Assembly (NCBI RefSeq): GCF_001742285.1
Contig: NZ_MIEK01000081.1
Coordinates: 1 to 64,000, forward strand
Origin: Enterococcus rivorum
GTDB lineage: Bacteria; Bacillota; Bacilli; Lactobacillales; Enterococcaceae
DNA: 64,000 bases
Reading direction: 5' to 3'
Shown here piece after piece: positions 55,503-64,000 of the stretch (its first letter is position 1; every line of letters begins with the position of its first letter). The notes under the pieces were generated by a model. It was given only the letters and a program-made list of their open reading frames with translations, did not search any database and had not been told where the DNA came from. The translations under genes and the position numbers were made by a program.

Positions 55503-56300
55503 TTATCGAAAGACTAAATGATATTCCCCATCATCTGCACTTTCTAAGTATTGGTATAAAATCAGCTCTAAAATTGCAATTATTGAAATGTGAGACGTAA
55601 TTTCCATCTTGTTTAAAAATAATTCATCTGTAAAAACATAGAAATTGATATCACTCATATTTTGAACGACATTATTGTCTGCACCTGTTAATGAAACAAC
55701 TAAAGGCTGAATCTTATTTTTTAAATACTGCATCAAGTGAATCCATTCTTCATCTTTTCCTTGGTAGGTTAAAACAAAGACAATATCTTTTGAAGTAATT
55801 TGTTTTTGAACGACTTTTCTTGTCGGATGGTCATCGGGAAAAACAACTAAGAAGCCTGCTGCGACAAATAGGTACTTAGCGTAATTCATCAGTTGCTTGT
55901 TCATCCCTTTTGCAAATAAGTAGATAATTGGTTTGCTTTTTAAATATTCTGCAACAGTTATTAGTTTTTGTGTATCAATCACACGAACCGATTCGTTAAT
56001 ATTTTTTAAGTACTCTTCCCGATAATCTTTTTGGGAAACGACAAATGGACTGGCTTTTTCTTGAATGGTTTGATTAAGGAGTGTATATTTTATGACCGTC
56101 GTAAATTCACTGTAGCCAGAAAAGCCAATTTTTCTTACAAATCTTAGAAAGGTGGTCGTTGAAACAAAGCAATCATCTGAAATTTCTCGAATACTTTTAT
56201 TTTTAATCGCGTTAAGATTTTTTACAACATAATCAAAAAGGAGATGCTCATTTTTTGTTAGCTCTGGAACATGGGGATTCACTACTTCAAAAAAATCCAT
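55503..56300 (-). CDS. RpiR-family regulator of the agmatine operon
   Basis: A 265-residue protein with an N-terminal RpiR helix-turn-helix (IREISDDCFVSTTTFLRFVRKIGFSGYSEF) and a SIS-like sugar/ligand domain from about 110. The ATG at 56300 follows AAGGTAGGAGAGAG, 10 bases after the second aguA; a longer frame runs back into that gene. Listeria and Lactobacillus agmatine loci carry an RpiR-type gene at the same place, in contrast to the LuxR-type AguR of Enterococcus faecalis. Confidence 0.9.
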   Translation of the reverse strand: MDFFEVVNPHVPELTKNEHLLFDYVVKNLNAIKNKSIREISDDCFVSTTTFLRFVRKIGFSGYSEFTTVIKYTLLNQTIQEKASPFVVSQKDYREEYLKNINESVRVIDTQKLITVAEYLKSKPIIYLFAKGMNKQLMNYAKYLFVAAGFLVVFPDDHPTRKVVQKQITSKDIVFVLTYQGKDEEWIHLMQYLKNKIQPLVVSLTGADNNVVQNMSDINFYVFTDELFLNKMEITSHISIIAILELILYQYLESADDGEYHLVFR

Positions 56301-56310
56301 TTTCTCTCTC

Positions 56311-57408
56311 CTACCTTCCTTTAGGAATACTTTGAGCGATACAATGAATGTTGCCCCCGCCAAGTAAGATTTCTCGAGCAGGTACACCAACAATTTTTCG
56401 ATCTGGATAGAGATTTTTTAACAGATTTTCTGCTAACTGGTCATTTTTATCATCAAAAGTTGGATACACAATTCCTTTATTGGCCGTATAGTAACTGACG
56501 TAACTAGCAGTTAGTCGGTCACCTGGAAACCGAGGCAACATGCCATTCACCGGGTCAACTTCTTGACTTTCTTCGGTGGTAATATACATTGGTTCTGGCA
56601 TCAGCATTTTATGAATAATTAGTTTTCTTCCTTTTGCATCTGTCTCCGATTTTAATACTTCATACGCAGCATGAGAAATTGCATATTGTGGATCTGTGAT
56701 ATCCTCTGTCCAAGTCAGTACTACTTCTCCAGGGCGAACAACATTTAAAATATTGTCAATATTCCCATTTGTTTCGTCTAAAAAATAGCCTTGCTTAATC
56801 CAAATAATTTTTTCTACATTACAATATTCCTTCAACGTAGCTTCAATTTCAGCTTTAGATAAATGACCATTTCTTCCTTCTGAAAGCAGAACTTCCTCTG
56901 TTGTAAAAAGAGTGCCTTCACCGTCCACATGAATAGAACAGCCTTCCAAGATAAAACTAGCTAAAGAATAATAGTCGATATGATTAAATTCACAGACTTT
57001 TTCTGCAATCAAATCATCTTGATCCCATGGAAAATAAAGACCATCTAGTAGTCCTCCCCAAGCATTGAATCGCCAATCCACTCCACGAACTTCTTTTTCT
57101 TGGTTGATTACATAAATAGGTCCGTAATCTTTCATCCAAGCATCGTTGTTACTCATTTCCAACACACGAATCTGATTTGGCAACAGGTTGCGCGCATTAC
57201 GATACTGCTTAGCAGAAACCAACATTGTGACCGGTTCAAAGAGCGCAATGGCAGTCGCTACTGCAGTAAAAGCTAATTGCGCCGGTTTTCCACCATTGCG
57301 CCAATTGTCTGCTCTTTCAGGCCAAATCATATAGGTTTCACGATGGTCTTCAAACTCACCAGGCATCCAAAACCCATCTTTTCTCGGACTTCCTTCTTGT
57401 AATTTCAT
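56311..57408 (-). CDS. aguA2: Agmatine deiminase paralogue, probably inactive (AguA2)
   Basis: A 365-residue paralogue of the AguA encoded two genes upstream. Asp94, Glu155, Asp218 and the nucleophile Cys356 (GGGNIHC) are kept. The active-site His216 is Asn (ETNGNIDN, where AguA has ETNGHVDN), and Gly157 is Cys (EGCSIH instead of EGGSIH). In Listeria AguA2 the same Cys157 has been reported to abolish activity. It may form hetero-oligomers or sense a ligand; inactivity here is prediction. A terminator separates it from aguC. Confidence 0.9.
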   Translation of the reverse strand: MKLQEGSPRKDGFWMPGEFEDHRETYMIWPERADNWRNGGKPAQLAFTAVATAIALFEPVTMLVSAKQYRNARNLLPNQIRVLEMSNNDAWMKDYGPIYVINQEKEVRGVDWRFNAWGGLLDGLYFPWDQDDLIAEKVCEFNHIDYYSLASFILEGCSIHVDGEGTLFTTEEVLLSEGRNGHLSKAEIEATLKEYCNVEKIIWIKQGYFLDETNGNIDNILNVVRPGEVVLTWTEDITDPQYAISHAAYEVLKSETDAKGRKLIIHKMLMPEPMYITTEESQEVDPVNGMLPRFPGDRLTASYVSYYTANKGIVYPTFDDKNDQLAENLLKNLYPDRKIVGVPAREILLGGGNIHCIAQSIPKGR

Positions 57409-57452
57409 AGCGGATACACCCCTTCTATGTAAGCCTCACATTTTAAATATAT

Positions 57453-57468
57453 CAGAAAGGACTTTCTG
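57453..57468. promoter_or_regulatory. Palindrome upstream of aguA2, candidate operator
   Basis: A perfect 7-bp dyad CAGAAAG / CTTTCTG with a 2-bp centre lies about 45 bp before aguA2, directly upstream of a TATATT -10-like box. It is a candidate site for the RpiR regulator. Confidence 0.4.
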
Positions 57469-57489
57469 ACACCAGTTCTTTCTGTTGGA

Positions 57490-57540
57490 TAGAAAAGGCT
57501 AGGACGAAACAAGAAACAATCTGTGTTTTGTCCCAGCCTA
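57490..57540 (-). terminator. Terminator between aguC and aguA2
   Basis: A stem AGGCTGGGAC-AAAC / GTTT-GTCCTAGCCT, followed by TTTTCT on the minus strand. It would limit read-through from the main agmatine operon into aguA2 and the regulator gene. Confidence 0.75.
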
Positions 57541-57559
57541 TTTAATTTCTATAGCAACT

Positions 57560-58498
57560 CTATGCTGTAATAATGGTACCTGTTTCTTCTAATAATAAAT
57601 TTTTGATATTTTCTAAGGAGGTAATCACGGCTTTTCCTCTAGGATTTTCTTTAATAAAAGCAATTGCCGCTTCTACTTTCGGTAACATACTTCCTGGCGC
57701 AAATTGATTTTGTTGAATATAGTTTTCTATCTCCATTACCGTTACTTTTGTTAAATCTTTTTGATTCGGCTCATTATAATTGATGCAGACATGGTCTACC
57801 CCAGTCAAAATAACTAACATATCTGCATGAACAAGAGCCGCAATTTTTTCAGAAGCAAAATCTTTATCAATCACAGCTTCTATTCCCTTGTATTGTCCGT
57901 TACGAATAACCACTGGAATACCACCGCCACCGCCAGCTATAGTAACAACACCACTTTCTACTAACTGTTGAATAACAGGATATTCGACAATATCAATGGG
58001 TTTTGGTGAAGGAACGACTTTACGATAACCACGTCCCGCGTCTTCTTTAAAAACGGCACCTGTTTTTTCACTTTCTTGATCCGCTTCCTCTGCACTTAAA
58101 AATGGTCCGATTGGTTTACTTGGTGATTGAAAAGCTGGATCTTCCTCACTAACCACAACCTGTGTCAAAATAGTTGTAGCTAATTTAGAAATTCCTCTTT
58201 TTTTCAATTCATCCACTAGCGCATTTTCAAGCCAATATCCGATACTTCCTTGTGTCATTGCAACAGCTGTATCTAAAGGCATTGCCGGATTTTGAAGTGT
58301 TGCTCCTAATTGTTGTTGAAGTAATAGATTTCCCACTTGAGGTCCATTGCCATGAGTAATAATCAATTCATGCCCAGCTTCTACAAAATCAGCTAGATAA
58401 TACGCTGTATCAGCTAAAGCTTTTTGTTGTCCTTGTGCGCTAGGATTATTCGTTAGAATAGCATTACCACCTAACGCAACAACGATTCTTTTCTTCAT
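57560..58498 (-). CDS. aguC: Carbamate kinase of the agmatine pathway
   Basis: Makes ATP from carbamoyl phosphate and ADP, the energy-yielding last step of agmatine breakdown. The 312-residue protein starts [15 protein letters not shown] and has [34 protein letters not shown] and [21 protein letters not shown]. The ATG at 58498 lies 11 bases after aguA, with GAGGGAG before it. Confidence 0.94.
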   Translation of the reverse strand: MKKRIVVALGGNAILTNNPSAQGQQKALADTAYYLADFVEAGHELIITHGNGPQVGNLLLQQQLGATLQNPAMPLDTAVAMTQGSIGYWLENALVDELKKRGISKLATTILTQVVVSEEDPAFQSPSKPIGPFLSAEEADQESEKTGAVFKEDAGRGYRKVVPSPKPIDIVEYPVIQQLVESGVVTIAGGGGGIPVVIRNGQYKGIEAVIDKDFASEKIAALVHADMLVILTGVDHVCINYNEPNQKDLTKVTVMEIENYIQQNQFAPGSMLPKVEAAIAFIKENPRGKAVITSLENIKNLLLEETGTIITA

Positions 58499-58509
58499 CA
58501 CTGGCTCCC

Positions 58510-59601
58510 TCATTTCGGTACTTGCTGTGTAATACAATGGATATTTCCGCCACCTAATAAAATTTCCCTTGCAGGAACACCGACCACTTTACGATCAGGA
58601 TAAAGCTCTGTTAATAAATCCAATGCTTTCTTATCATTTGGATCATCAAATAACGGTAAGATAACACCACCATTGGCTGTATAGTAATTGGCATAGCTTG
58701 CCGCCAAACGATCTCCTTGTTCTCTTGGTAATGTACCGTCTACTGCATCAACCCCCAAACTTTCTTCTTCTGTGATTAATACTGGTTTCGGTACATACAT
58801 TTTATGAACTTTTAGTTTTCTACCTTTTGCATCGGTTTCAGACTCTAGGATTTCTAGACATTCTTTAGAAATTTCATATTGGGGATCATTTTCATCATCT
58901 GTCCAAGCTAAAACAACTTCTCCAGGTTTCACGATATTGATAATGTTATCTACGTGTCCATTAGTTTCATCTAAATAAATGCCACGTTTTAACCAGATGA
59001 TTTTTTCTAACGATAAGTATTCTTTCAACACTTGTTCGATTTGTTCTTTTGACAATTGAGGATTTCGTCCAGCAGAAAGTAAACATTCTTCCGTTGTAAT
59101 TAATGTTCCTTCTCCATCAACATGGATTGAGCCCCCTTCTAAAACAAAATCATTCAAGCGATAACGATCTTTTCGTTCCACTTCACAGATTTTTTGAGCA
59201 ACTTGATCGTCTTTATCCCATGGGAAGTATAGTCCATCCTCTAATCCACCCCATGCATTAAATGCCCAGTCTACTCCACGGATTTCGCCTGCATCATTTT
59301 TTACAAATGTCGGTCCACAATCTCGTACCCACGCATCATCGTTCGCAATTTCAATCACGCGTATGTCTTCTGGCAGCATATGCCGAGCGTTGTCGTACTG
59401 TTCTGGTGAAACAGCTACCGTCACTGGTTCAAATTCATTGATCGCTACTGCAACATCTACAAATGTTTTTTGAGCAGGTTTCCCTCCATTACGCCAATTA
59501 TCTGGACGCTCTGGCCAAATAATATAAACTCCTTGGTGCGGTTCAAATTCACCAGGCATACGGAAGCCGTCTTTTTTTGGTGAGCTATCAATTGTTTTCA
59601 T
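58510..59601 (-). CDS. aguA: Agmatine deiminase
   Basis: Converts agmatine to N-carbamoylputrescine and ammonia. The 363-residue protein carries the full active-site set: Asp94 ([12 protein letters not shown]), Glu155 and Gly157 ([12 protein letters not shown]), His216 and Asp218 (ETNGHVDN) and Cys356 (GGGNIHC). It lies between the antiporter and carbamate kinase genes, 13 bases after aguD, and helps acid tolerance by releasing ammonia and ATP. Confidence 0.96.
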   Translation of the reverse strand: MKTIDSSPKKDGFRMPGEFEPHQGVYIIWPERPDNWRNGGKPAQKTFVDVAVAINEFEPVTVAVSPEQYDNARHMLPEDIRVIEIANDDAWVRDCGPTFVKNDAGEIRGVDWAFNAWGGLEDGLYFPWDKDDQVAQKICEVERKDRYRLNDFVLEGGSIHVDGEGTLITTEECLLSAGRNPQLSKEQIEQVLKEYLSLEKIIWLKRGIYLDETNGHVDNIINIVKPGEVVLAWTDDENDPQYEISKECLEILESETDAKGRKLKVHKMYVPKPVLITEEESLGVDAVDGTLPREQGDRLAASYANYYTANGGVILPLFDDPNDKKALDLLTELYPDRKVVGVPAREILLGGGNIHCITQQVPK

Positions 59602-59614
59602 TTTTTATTTCTCC

Positions 59615-60994
59615 TTACTCTATTTTTTCATTTTGCTGTTTTTCTTTGTACTTTTTATCGCCTAAGCGAATACAAATTTCTCCGATAATAGTAGCAGCTA
59701 TCGTTCCGATTAGGATTGGCACTTTTTCACCCATCTCTTCTGAAGACAAAGGAACCACTGAAAAGAATAGGGTCACTACCAATAAGACTAAAGGAACATA
59801 CGCTATCACTTTTAATAATCCTGGTCCCCCAGGTACTTTAAAGGGACGTTCTCGATCGGGATCTATTTTTCTTAACTTCAAGAAAGCAGGAAACATCATA
59901 ATATAAGAAACTAACAAAGCGACAACGTTTAAGGCAAAGAATGCCCAGAATATATTTTCATTTGGAATAAAAGGTGCTGCAACAACAAGTATTGAAGCGA
60001 CAATCCCATTAACCATTGAAGCACCTACCGGCATTTCATTTTTAGGATTCTCTTTAGCGAAGACTTGTGGTAGATCATGATTTTTGGCAGCATAAAAGGC
60101 AACGTAATTTACCCCTAATGCCCATGAAATTAAATTAGCCGCTAAGGTATACATAAATAACAAGCCGATAATCACAATAAATGGATTTAATCCACCTACT
60201 AGTAAAATAAAACTGTCGATTAATCCACCCGAAGTAGATAATTGATCTGCTGGTACCGCAGCGCCCATGCCGAATGCAGCAAAGAGATAGAAGAAAGCAA
60301 TTAGAATTCCTCCGTAAATGATGGCTTGCGGAATTTGTTTTTTAGGGTTCTCCATATCATCTGCTAATGTTGTAACCACTTCAAATCCTAAAAAGTTAAA
60401 CAAGATAACCGAAATAAAGCTTAAACTTTTCAAATCAAAGGTTGGTAACAACGCTCTACCTGAAAAATCATTGGCCATTCCTTTTGTAACTGCATGATAA
60501 ATACCCAATACTCCTAAACAAACCATAATCGCAACCTTAGCGAAAGCTGCAAGGTTTAATATCCATTTACTATCGCTTACCGGGTAACAGCTAATAATTG
60601 TGACGATCCAAATAAACAAAAGTTGAATCCCAACTAAAACCGGTGTACTTACTGTTAAATTAAAAATCTGAACCATCACTTCAGTGAATAATACAGCCAA
60701 ACTTGCCATCCATATTGGAAAGTTAATCCAATAAAACCAAGCTACACGCGCTCCCCAACGCCTACCAAAGGCCATTTTTACCCAGTCATAAATCCCACCA
60801 TCACCCGTATACGTTGTACCAAGTTCTGCTGAAATCAAACCATAAGGTAAAAAGAATAGTACTAATAGGATGCCCCACCAAAAAAATTGAGACGAGCCTA
60901 CTGCGGCGGCTGGAGCTGCAGATTCGACAACCAGAATAACAACAACCGCCATTAACACTGCGTCAAACAACCGAAATTTTTTCTTTTCTTTCAT
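59615..60994 (-). CDS. aguD: Agmatine/putrescine antiporter (APC family)
   Basis: A 459-residue amino-acid/polyamine permease with 12 hydrophobic helices. The typical first helix is DAVLMAVVVILVVESAAPAAAVG, then DGGIYDWVKMAFGRRWGARVAW, and FNFLGFEVVTTLADDMENPKKQIPQAI in helix 6. It exchanges external agmatine for internal putrescine. Preceded by ptcA at 98 bp. Confidence 0.93.
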   Translation of the reverse strand: MKEKKKFRLFDAVLMAVVVILVVESAAPAAAVGSSQFFWWGILLVLFFLPYGLISAELGTTYTGDGGIYDWVKMAFGRRWGARVAWFYWINFPIWMASLAVLFTEVMVQIFNLTVSTPVLVGIQLLFIWIVTIISCYPVSDSKWILNLAAFAKVAIMVCLGVLGIYHAVTKGMANDFSGRALLPTFDLKSLSFISVILFNFLGFEVVTTLADDMENPKKQIPQAIIYGGILIAFFYLFAAFGMGAAVPADQLSTSGGLIDSFILLVGGLNPFIVIIGLLFMYTLAANLISWALGVNYVAFYAAKNHDLPQVFAKENPKNEMPVGASMVNGIVASILVVAAPFIPNENIFWAFFALNVVALLVSYIMMFPAFLKLRKIDPDRERPFKVPGGPGLLKVIAYVPLVLLVVTLFFSVVPLSSEEMGEKVPILIGTIAATIIGEICIRLGDKKYKEKQQNEKIE

Positions 60995-61092
60995 GTTTCA
61001 TACGCACCTTTCGTTAAAGGAAAGAAAAGAGAGAGTAACATTCATTCAATAAACTGAACTCTCTTTTTCTTTTCTAAGCAATTTGTTTTTAT

Positions 61093-62118
61093 TTAAGCGT
61101 CTACAACTTTATTTCTTAGTAATAAATCTAGCTCTCCTTGATAATGACAAGCTTCTGCTTCACTAGCATAGTTTAAATAAGGTGTCATGAAGTAAACTAA
61201 CAAGGCTCGCATTGCCGTCAATCTATTTTCCGCTTCATCTAACACCACTGAATAAGGAGCATCCAACACTTCGTCTGTCACTTCTTCCCCACGAGTTGCA
61301 GGTAAACAGTGTAAGAATTTCACGTGAGGAGCTGCCATATCAATTAATGATTTATTCACTTGATATTTAGGATAGAACGTTGCCATTCTTTCTTCTTCTG
61401 ATAGTTCAGCTTCGTATAAACCATACCAAACATCTGTATAAATGAAATCAGCATCTTTCATAGCTTCTTCAGCATTTTCAGTAACAAGTACGCTACCACC
61501 AGAAAGTTCTGCATTTTTAAGACCAATCGCTAACGTTTCATCTTTGATTTGGAATCCTTTAGGACCGAATTGAACAAAATCCATGCCCATTTTTGTTGCC
61601 ATAAACATTGTTGAAACACAAACCTGCGTTGCATCCCCAACAAAAACAATTTTACAGTCACTTAATTTTTTTCCCGCTGGCAAATGTTCGGTCATGGTAA
61701 TGATATCGCCTAATTCTTGTGTTGGATGATTGTAGTCACTCATTCCATTAATCACTGGAATCGTCGCATCCTTTGCTAAATCAACAATTGTTTGGTGACG
61801 TTCTACTCGAGCCATTAAGATGTCAACTAAACGAGATAAAACACGTGCTGTATCACCCAATGTTTCATGCCCACCAAGCTGGATTTGGCCTGGTGCTAAA
61901 TATTGGGCATGTCCGCCAAGTTGTGTCATAGCCGTTTCAAATGAAACTCTCGTACGCGTAGAGGATTGTTCAAAAATCATCCCTAATGTTTTATTTTTTA
62001 ATATTGGTGGGTAATAACCGTTTTTGATAGATTCTTTTAATTTTAAAGCCAGTTTAATCAGATAGTCTATTTCTGCTTTCGTAAAATCATTTGTATCTAC
62101 AAAATCTCTTTTTTTCAT
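61093..62118 (-). CDS. ptcA: Putrescine carbamoyltransferase
   Basis: Phosphorolyses N-carbamoylputrescine to putrescine and carbamoyl phosphate. The 341-residue protein has the carbamoyl-phosphate motif [28 protein letters not shown], and the [13 protein letters not shown] segment and C-terminal extension that mark putrescine rather than ornithine enzymes. The ATG at 62118 follows AGGTGG; earlier GTG/ATG codons add up to four residues. It is first in the operon. Confidence 0.94.
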   Translation of the reverse strand: MKKRDFVDTNDFTKAEIDYLIKLALKLKESIKNGYYPPILKNKTLGMIFEQSSTRTRVSFETAMTQLGGHAQYLAPGQIQLGGHETLGDTARVLSRLVDILMARVERHQTIVDLAKDATIPVINGMSDYNHPTQELGDIITMTEHLPAGKKLSDCKIVFVGDATQVCVSTMFMATKMGMDFVQFGPKGFQIKDETLAIGLKNAELSGGSVLVTENAEEAMKDADFIYTDVWYGLYEAELSEEERMATFYPKYQVNKSLIDMAAPHVKFLHCLPATRGEEVTDEVLDAPYSVVLDEAENRLTAMRALLVYFMTPYLNYASEAEACHYQGELDLLLRNKVVDA

Positions 62119-62614
62119 GTCCATTTCCACCTATCCTTTTATTTAATTGTCGGAGCCTCGAGTATTCCTTTGACAAATTCATCATAACTTGGAAATAGCG
62201 GTTTTGGAAGAGCTTACAGACTTGTTGATTTTAAAGAAATCGGGATGTATTTTGTTCCATTTTGCGTAACAGGTTACATGGGTTCAATACTAGATTATCT
62301 GAACTTAGTAGCAAAATTCTCCTAATTAAGTTGAATCCATATTTTTCTGGAAGCTTTTTATCATACATATATTATTTTTGTTTAAAAATATAAATCACAA
62401 GGGTATTCTACGATGCAAAAATCGCTCATTTTCTTATTATTACTGTATTAACGTCAACTTTTATCCACTTAAATATAGCGTTTACCGACCAATTAGATAG
62501 TCTTCCTACTAAGACACCAACAACCGTAGAGGAAAAAATTATACTTTCGAATGCTAAACCAACTTTACTCCTTGAGGCAATTCCATAGTCTTTCTAATTG
62601 TCCATTTGCAATGA
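62119..62614. other. Intergenic stretch with a possible gene remnant
   Basis: About 500 bases upstream of ptcA. I see no convincing promoter for the agu operon; TATGAT near 62187 is the best -10-like box. From about 62390 to 62589 the plus strand is open for some 65 codons (FLIITVLTSTFIHLNIAF, then a polar end VEEKIILSNAKPTLLLEAIP) without a start or ribosome site, perhaps the end of a decayed gene. Confidence 0.35.
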
Positions 62615-62664
62615 AAAATAAAAAAAAAGATGAAACAAAACTAAAAATCAGTTTTGTTTCATCC
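62615..62664 (-). terminator. Terminator of the lipoprotein gene pair
   Basis: A 14-bp perfect stem GATGAAACAAAACT / AGTTTTGTTTCATC with a 7-nt loop and a run of nine T on the minus strand. Confidence 0.9.
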
Positions 62665-62715
62665 CTAAATCCAAATAAATGGTGTCTAAATGTTTTATTT
62701 TTTCACTAACTTCGT

Positions 62716-63462
62716 TTAATCTATTTGATCCGAAACTTCTGCATACAGTTCTCTGAAGTTCCCTGACTGGTCATAGACTGCAGCAATTTCTTTTAATAAT
62801 TCCTGATCTTTGTACAATCCACTTGAATTTGAAACAATAGGCAAGTAATCATCTGTGATAGGTGTCTTACTTTCCTTTATTTTCAAATCATACCCGGCTA
62901 GACCAGAAGTGATTTGCTTATCTGTTAGCTTCATGTTTGTACCAACTGCTTTAATTAACTCATTCAAATTATCATTAGGTAGTTTCCCATTGATTTGAGA
63001 AATTTTAACCGTTACGACTTGTGATTTTACGTAAGCCTGTTCTTTATCGATTAAATAAGCATACGTTATAATAACTTCTGAAAAAGCTTGTAGTTCCTCT
63101 CCCTTATAGTATGGATATATGGTATGAAACTTCAACTCTTTATTTCTGGTAAACAACGAATACTTGGCGGTTCCCTCTTTAACTGTGTCTGAAGTTAGTT
63201 CTTTTCCAAGCATTTTTTTTGTTGCCTCGTAATACTCTGGAAGAACTAGTTGATATTTATCTTGGAGTAACGCCAATGCCTCTTTTTCATTTTTTAGATT
63301 GGAATAATCTGAATCACCAAAAGAACGTTTCCGCTTACCTGACCAACTTAAATTCTGATCATCCTTAGAAAATTTTTTATAGCGATTAACTTGTCCACAA
63401 GCACTAATCATTAATAAAAAACAGAAAACAAAAACACTTAAAACTATGTTTTTCCTTCTCAT
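62716..63462 (-). CDS. Putative lipoprotein
   Basis: A 248-residue secreted lipoprotein: signal helix IVLSVFVFCFLLM with lipobox ISAC (Cys22), then a soluble domain with KSQVVTVKISQINGKLP-type strands. No family recognised. Its ATG overlaps the stop of the preceding gene (ATGA), so the two proteins probably work together at the cell surface. Confidence 0.78.
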   Translation of the reverse strand: MRRKNIVLSVFVFCFLLMISACGQVNRYKKFSKDDQNLSWSGKRKRSFGDSDYSNLKNEKEALALLQDKYQLVLPEYYEATKKMLGKELTSDTVKEGTAKYSLFTRNKELKFHTIYPYYKGEELQAFSEVIITYAYLIDKEQAYVKSQVVTVKISQINGKLPNDNLNELIKAVGTNMKLTDKQITSGLAGYDLKIKESKTPITDDYLPIVSNSSGLYKDQELLKEIAAVYDQSGNFRELYAEVSDQID

Positions 63463-64000
63463 TCTGGAATCACCACCCCTACAGGCTCTTTTTCTGGAAA
63501 CTCTTCTTGAGAGAAGCTCAACTCAATCCTGCTTTTATCTAACAATTCGTATAAAACGACGCTTTCAACTTGTTCTCCTTGTTTGAGTTCTTTAGATTGT
63601 GCCATTACCAATTCCTTCACATCTAGAAATGAAGTATCCTCTGGCAATTCACCAAACCTAAGGGGCTTTTCATTTTGCTTTGCTACGACATATTCTTTCC
63701 AAACAGCGGGCTGGACGGCTTCAAGTGCCAAATTGGTAAAGGTGTAACGAATAGCTAATAATTTCTTATTATCGGTTCCTGTGATTTGACGAACACCTGT
63801 CGTTTCCATTTTCAACTTCTTATTTTCAATAGTGATGACGTCTCCCTCTTCTTTTTCCTGATCTATTAAGCCCTTCTGAGCTTTCGTTTCATCAAAATCA
63901 ACTTCTTTAAAAGTAGCTACCGCCTCGTCAATTATTTCTGAACGTTTTTCATAGGAATTATCGTCTGCTGAATAAAACGTCATCTGTACAAAGCCATGTT
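63459..64000 (-). CDS. DUF5067-like surface protein, N-terminus outside the window
   Basis: The last 174 residues after the first in-window ATG (63983) show an immunoglobulin-like DUF5067 pattern: LLAIRYTFTNLALEAVQPAVWKEYV, QGEQVESVVLYELLDKSRIELSF. The frame stays open to the window edge with no stop and no ribosome site before that ATG, so the gene very likely starts beyond 64000 with a signal or lipoprotein sequence. It overlaps the downstream lipoprotein gene by four bases. Confidence 0.65.
   Translation of the reverse strand, partial: HGFVQMTFYSADDNSYEKRSEIIDEAVATFKEVDFDETKAQKGLIDQEKEEGDVITIENKKLKMETTGVRQITGTDNKKLLAIRYTFTNLALEAVQPAVWKEYVVAKQNEKPLRFGELPEDTSFLDVKELVMAQSKELKQGEQVESVVLYELLDKSRIELSFSQEEFPEKEPVGVVIPE

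Overview
The window reads as chromosome of a low-GC, Gram-positive lactic acid bacterium, most likely an Enterococcus or a close relative. The evidence is a WxL surface-protein locus, an agmatine deiminase operon, and the conserved Firmicute block gmk-rpoZ-priA-def-fmt-rsmB-stp-prkC // rsgA-rpe-thiN // rpmB // asp23-fakA-recG. I cannot name a species. No rRNA, tRNA, CRISPR array or intact insertion sequence was seen.

Left part (1-23 kb): an Mga-like regulator (0.2-1.7 kb) is followed by a short type I toxin-antitoxin pair (2.4-2.7 kb). Next come recG with a small coupled ORF, fakA and asp23. A methionine cassette (metF, a separate MetH reactivation protein, and a MetH lacking that domain; 7.6-11.5 kb) sits between asp23 and the divergent rpmB. 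From 12.0 to 20.8 kb lies accessory DNA: an XRE membrane regulator, an unknown protein, a choloylglycine-hydrolase-family enzyme, an HdeD-like membrane protein, an M20 deacylase, a two-part ThrE-type exporter and an AraC regulator. The backbone resumes with thiN, rpe and rsgA.

Middle (23-34.3 kb): an 11-kb block separates rsgA from prkC, which are adjacent in most Firmicutes. It holds a cell-surface complex locus: a winged-helix regulator with a degenerate receiver, a 1130-residue WxL protein, a small sortase-type anchor protein with an unusual YPNTG motif, two WxL proteins, a DUF916/DUF3324 membrane protein, an undescribed two-helix membrane protein, and a signal-peptidase homologue in which both catalytic residues are replaced (Ser to Ala, Lys to Arg). 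A solitary tyrosine integrase lies beside it, framed by striking inverted repeats.

Right part (34.4-64 kb): prkC, stp, rsmB, fmt, def, priA, rpoZ and gmk form one leftward operon. A 6-kb insertion follows (histidine phosphatase, decayed DNA with a 58-bp tandem repeat, ABC-2 exporter, ArsR regulator with a palindromic operator, luciferase-like monooxygenase). Then come yicC, ydbC, a patatin-like phospholipase, a D,D-carboxypeptidase and a low-molecular-weight tyrosine phosphatase. An agmatine catabolism operon (ptcA-aguD-aguA-aguC, then a second aguA-like gene and an RpiR regulator) and a lipoprotein pair end the window. The second AguA has substitutions that predict an inactive enzyme.

Overall the region is a conserved information-processing and cell-wall-signalling backbone broken by at least four accessory insertions. 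The most unusual is the WxL locus with its catalytically dead signal-peptidase homologue.
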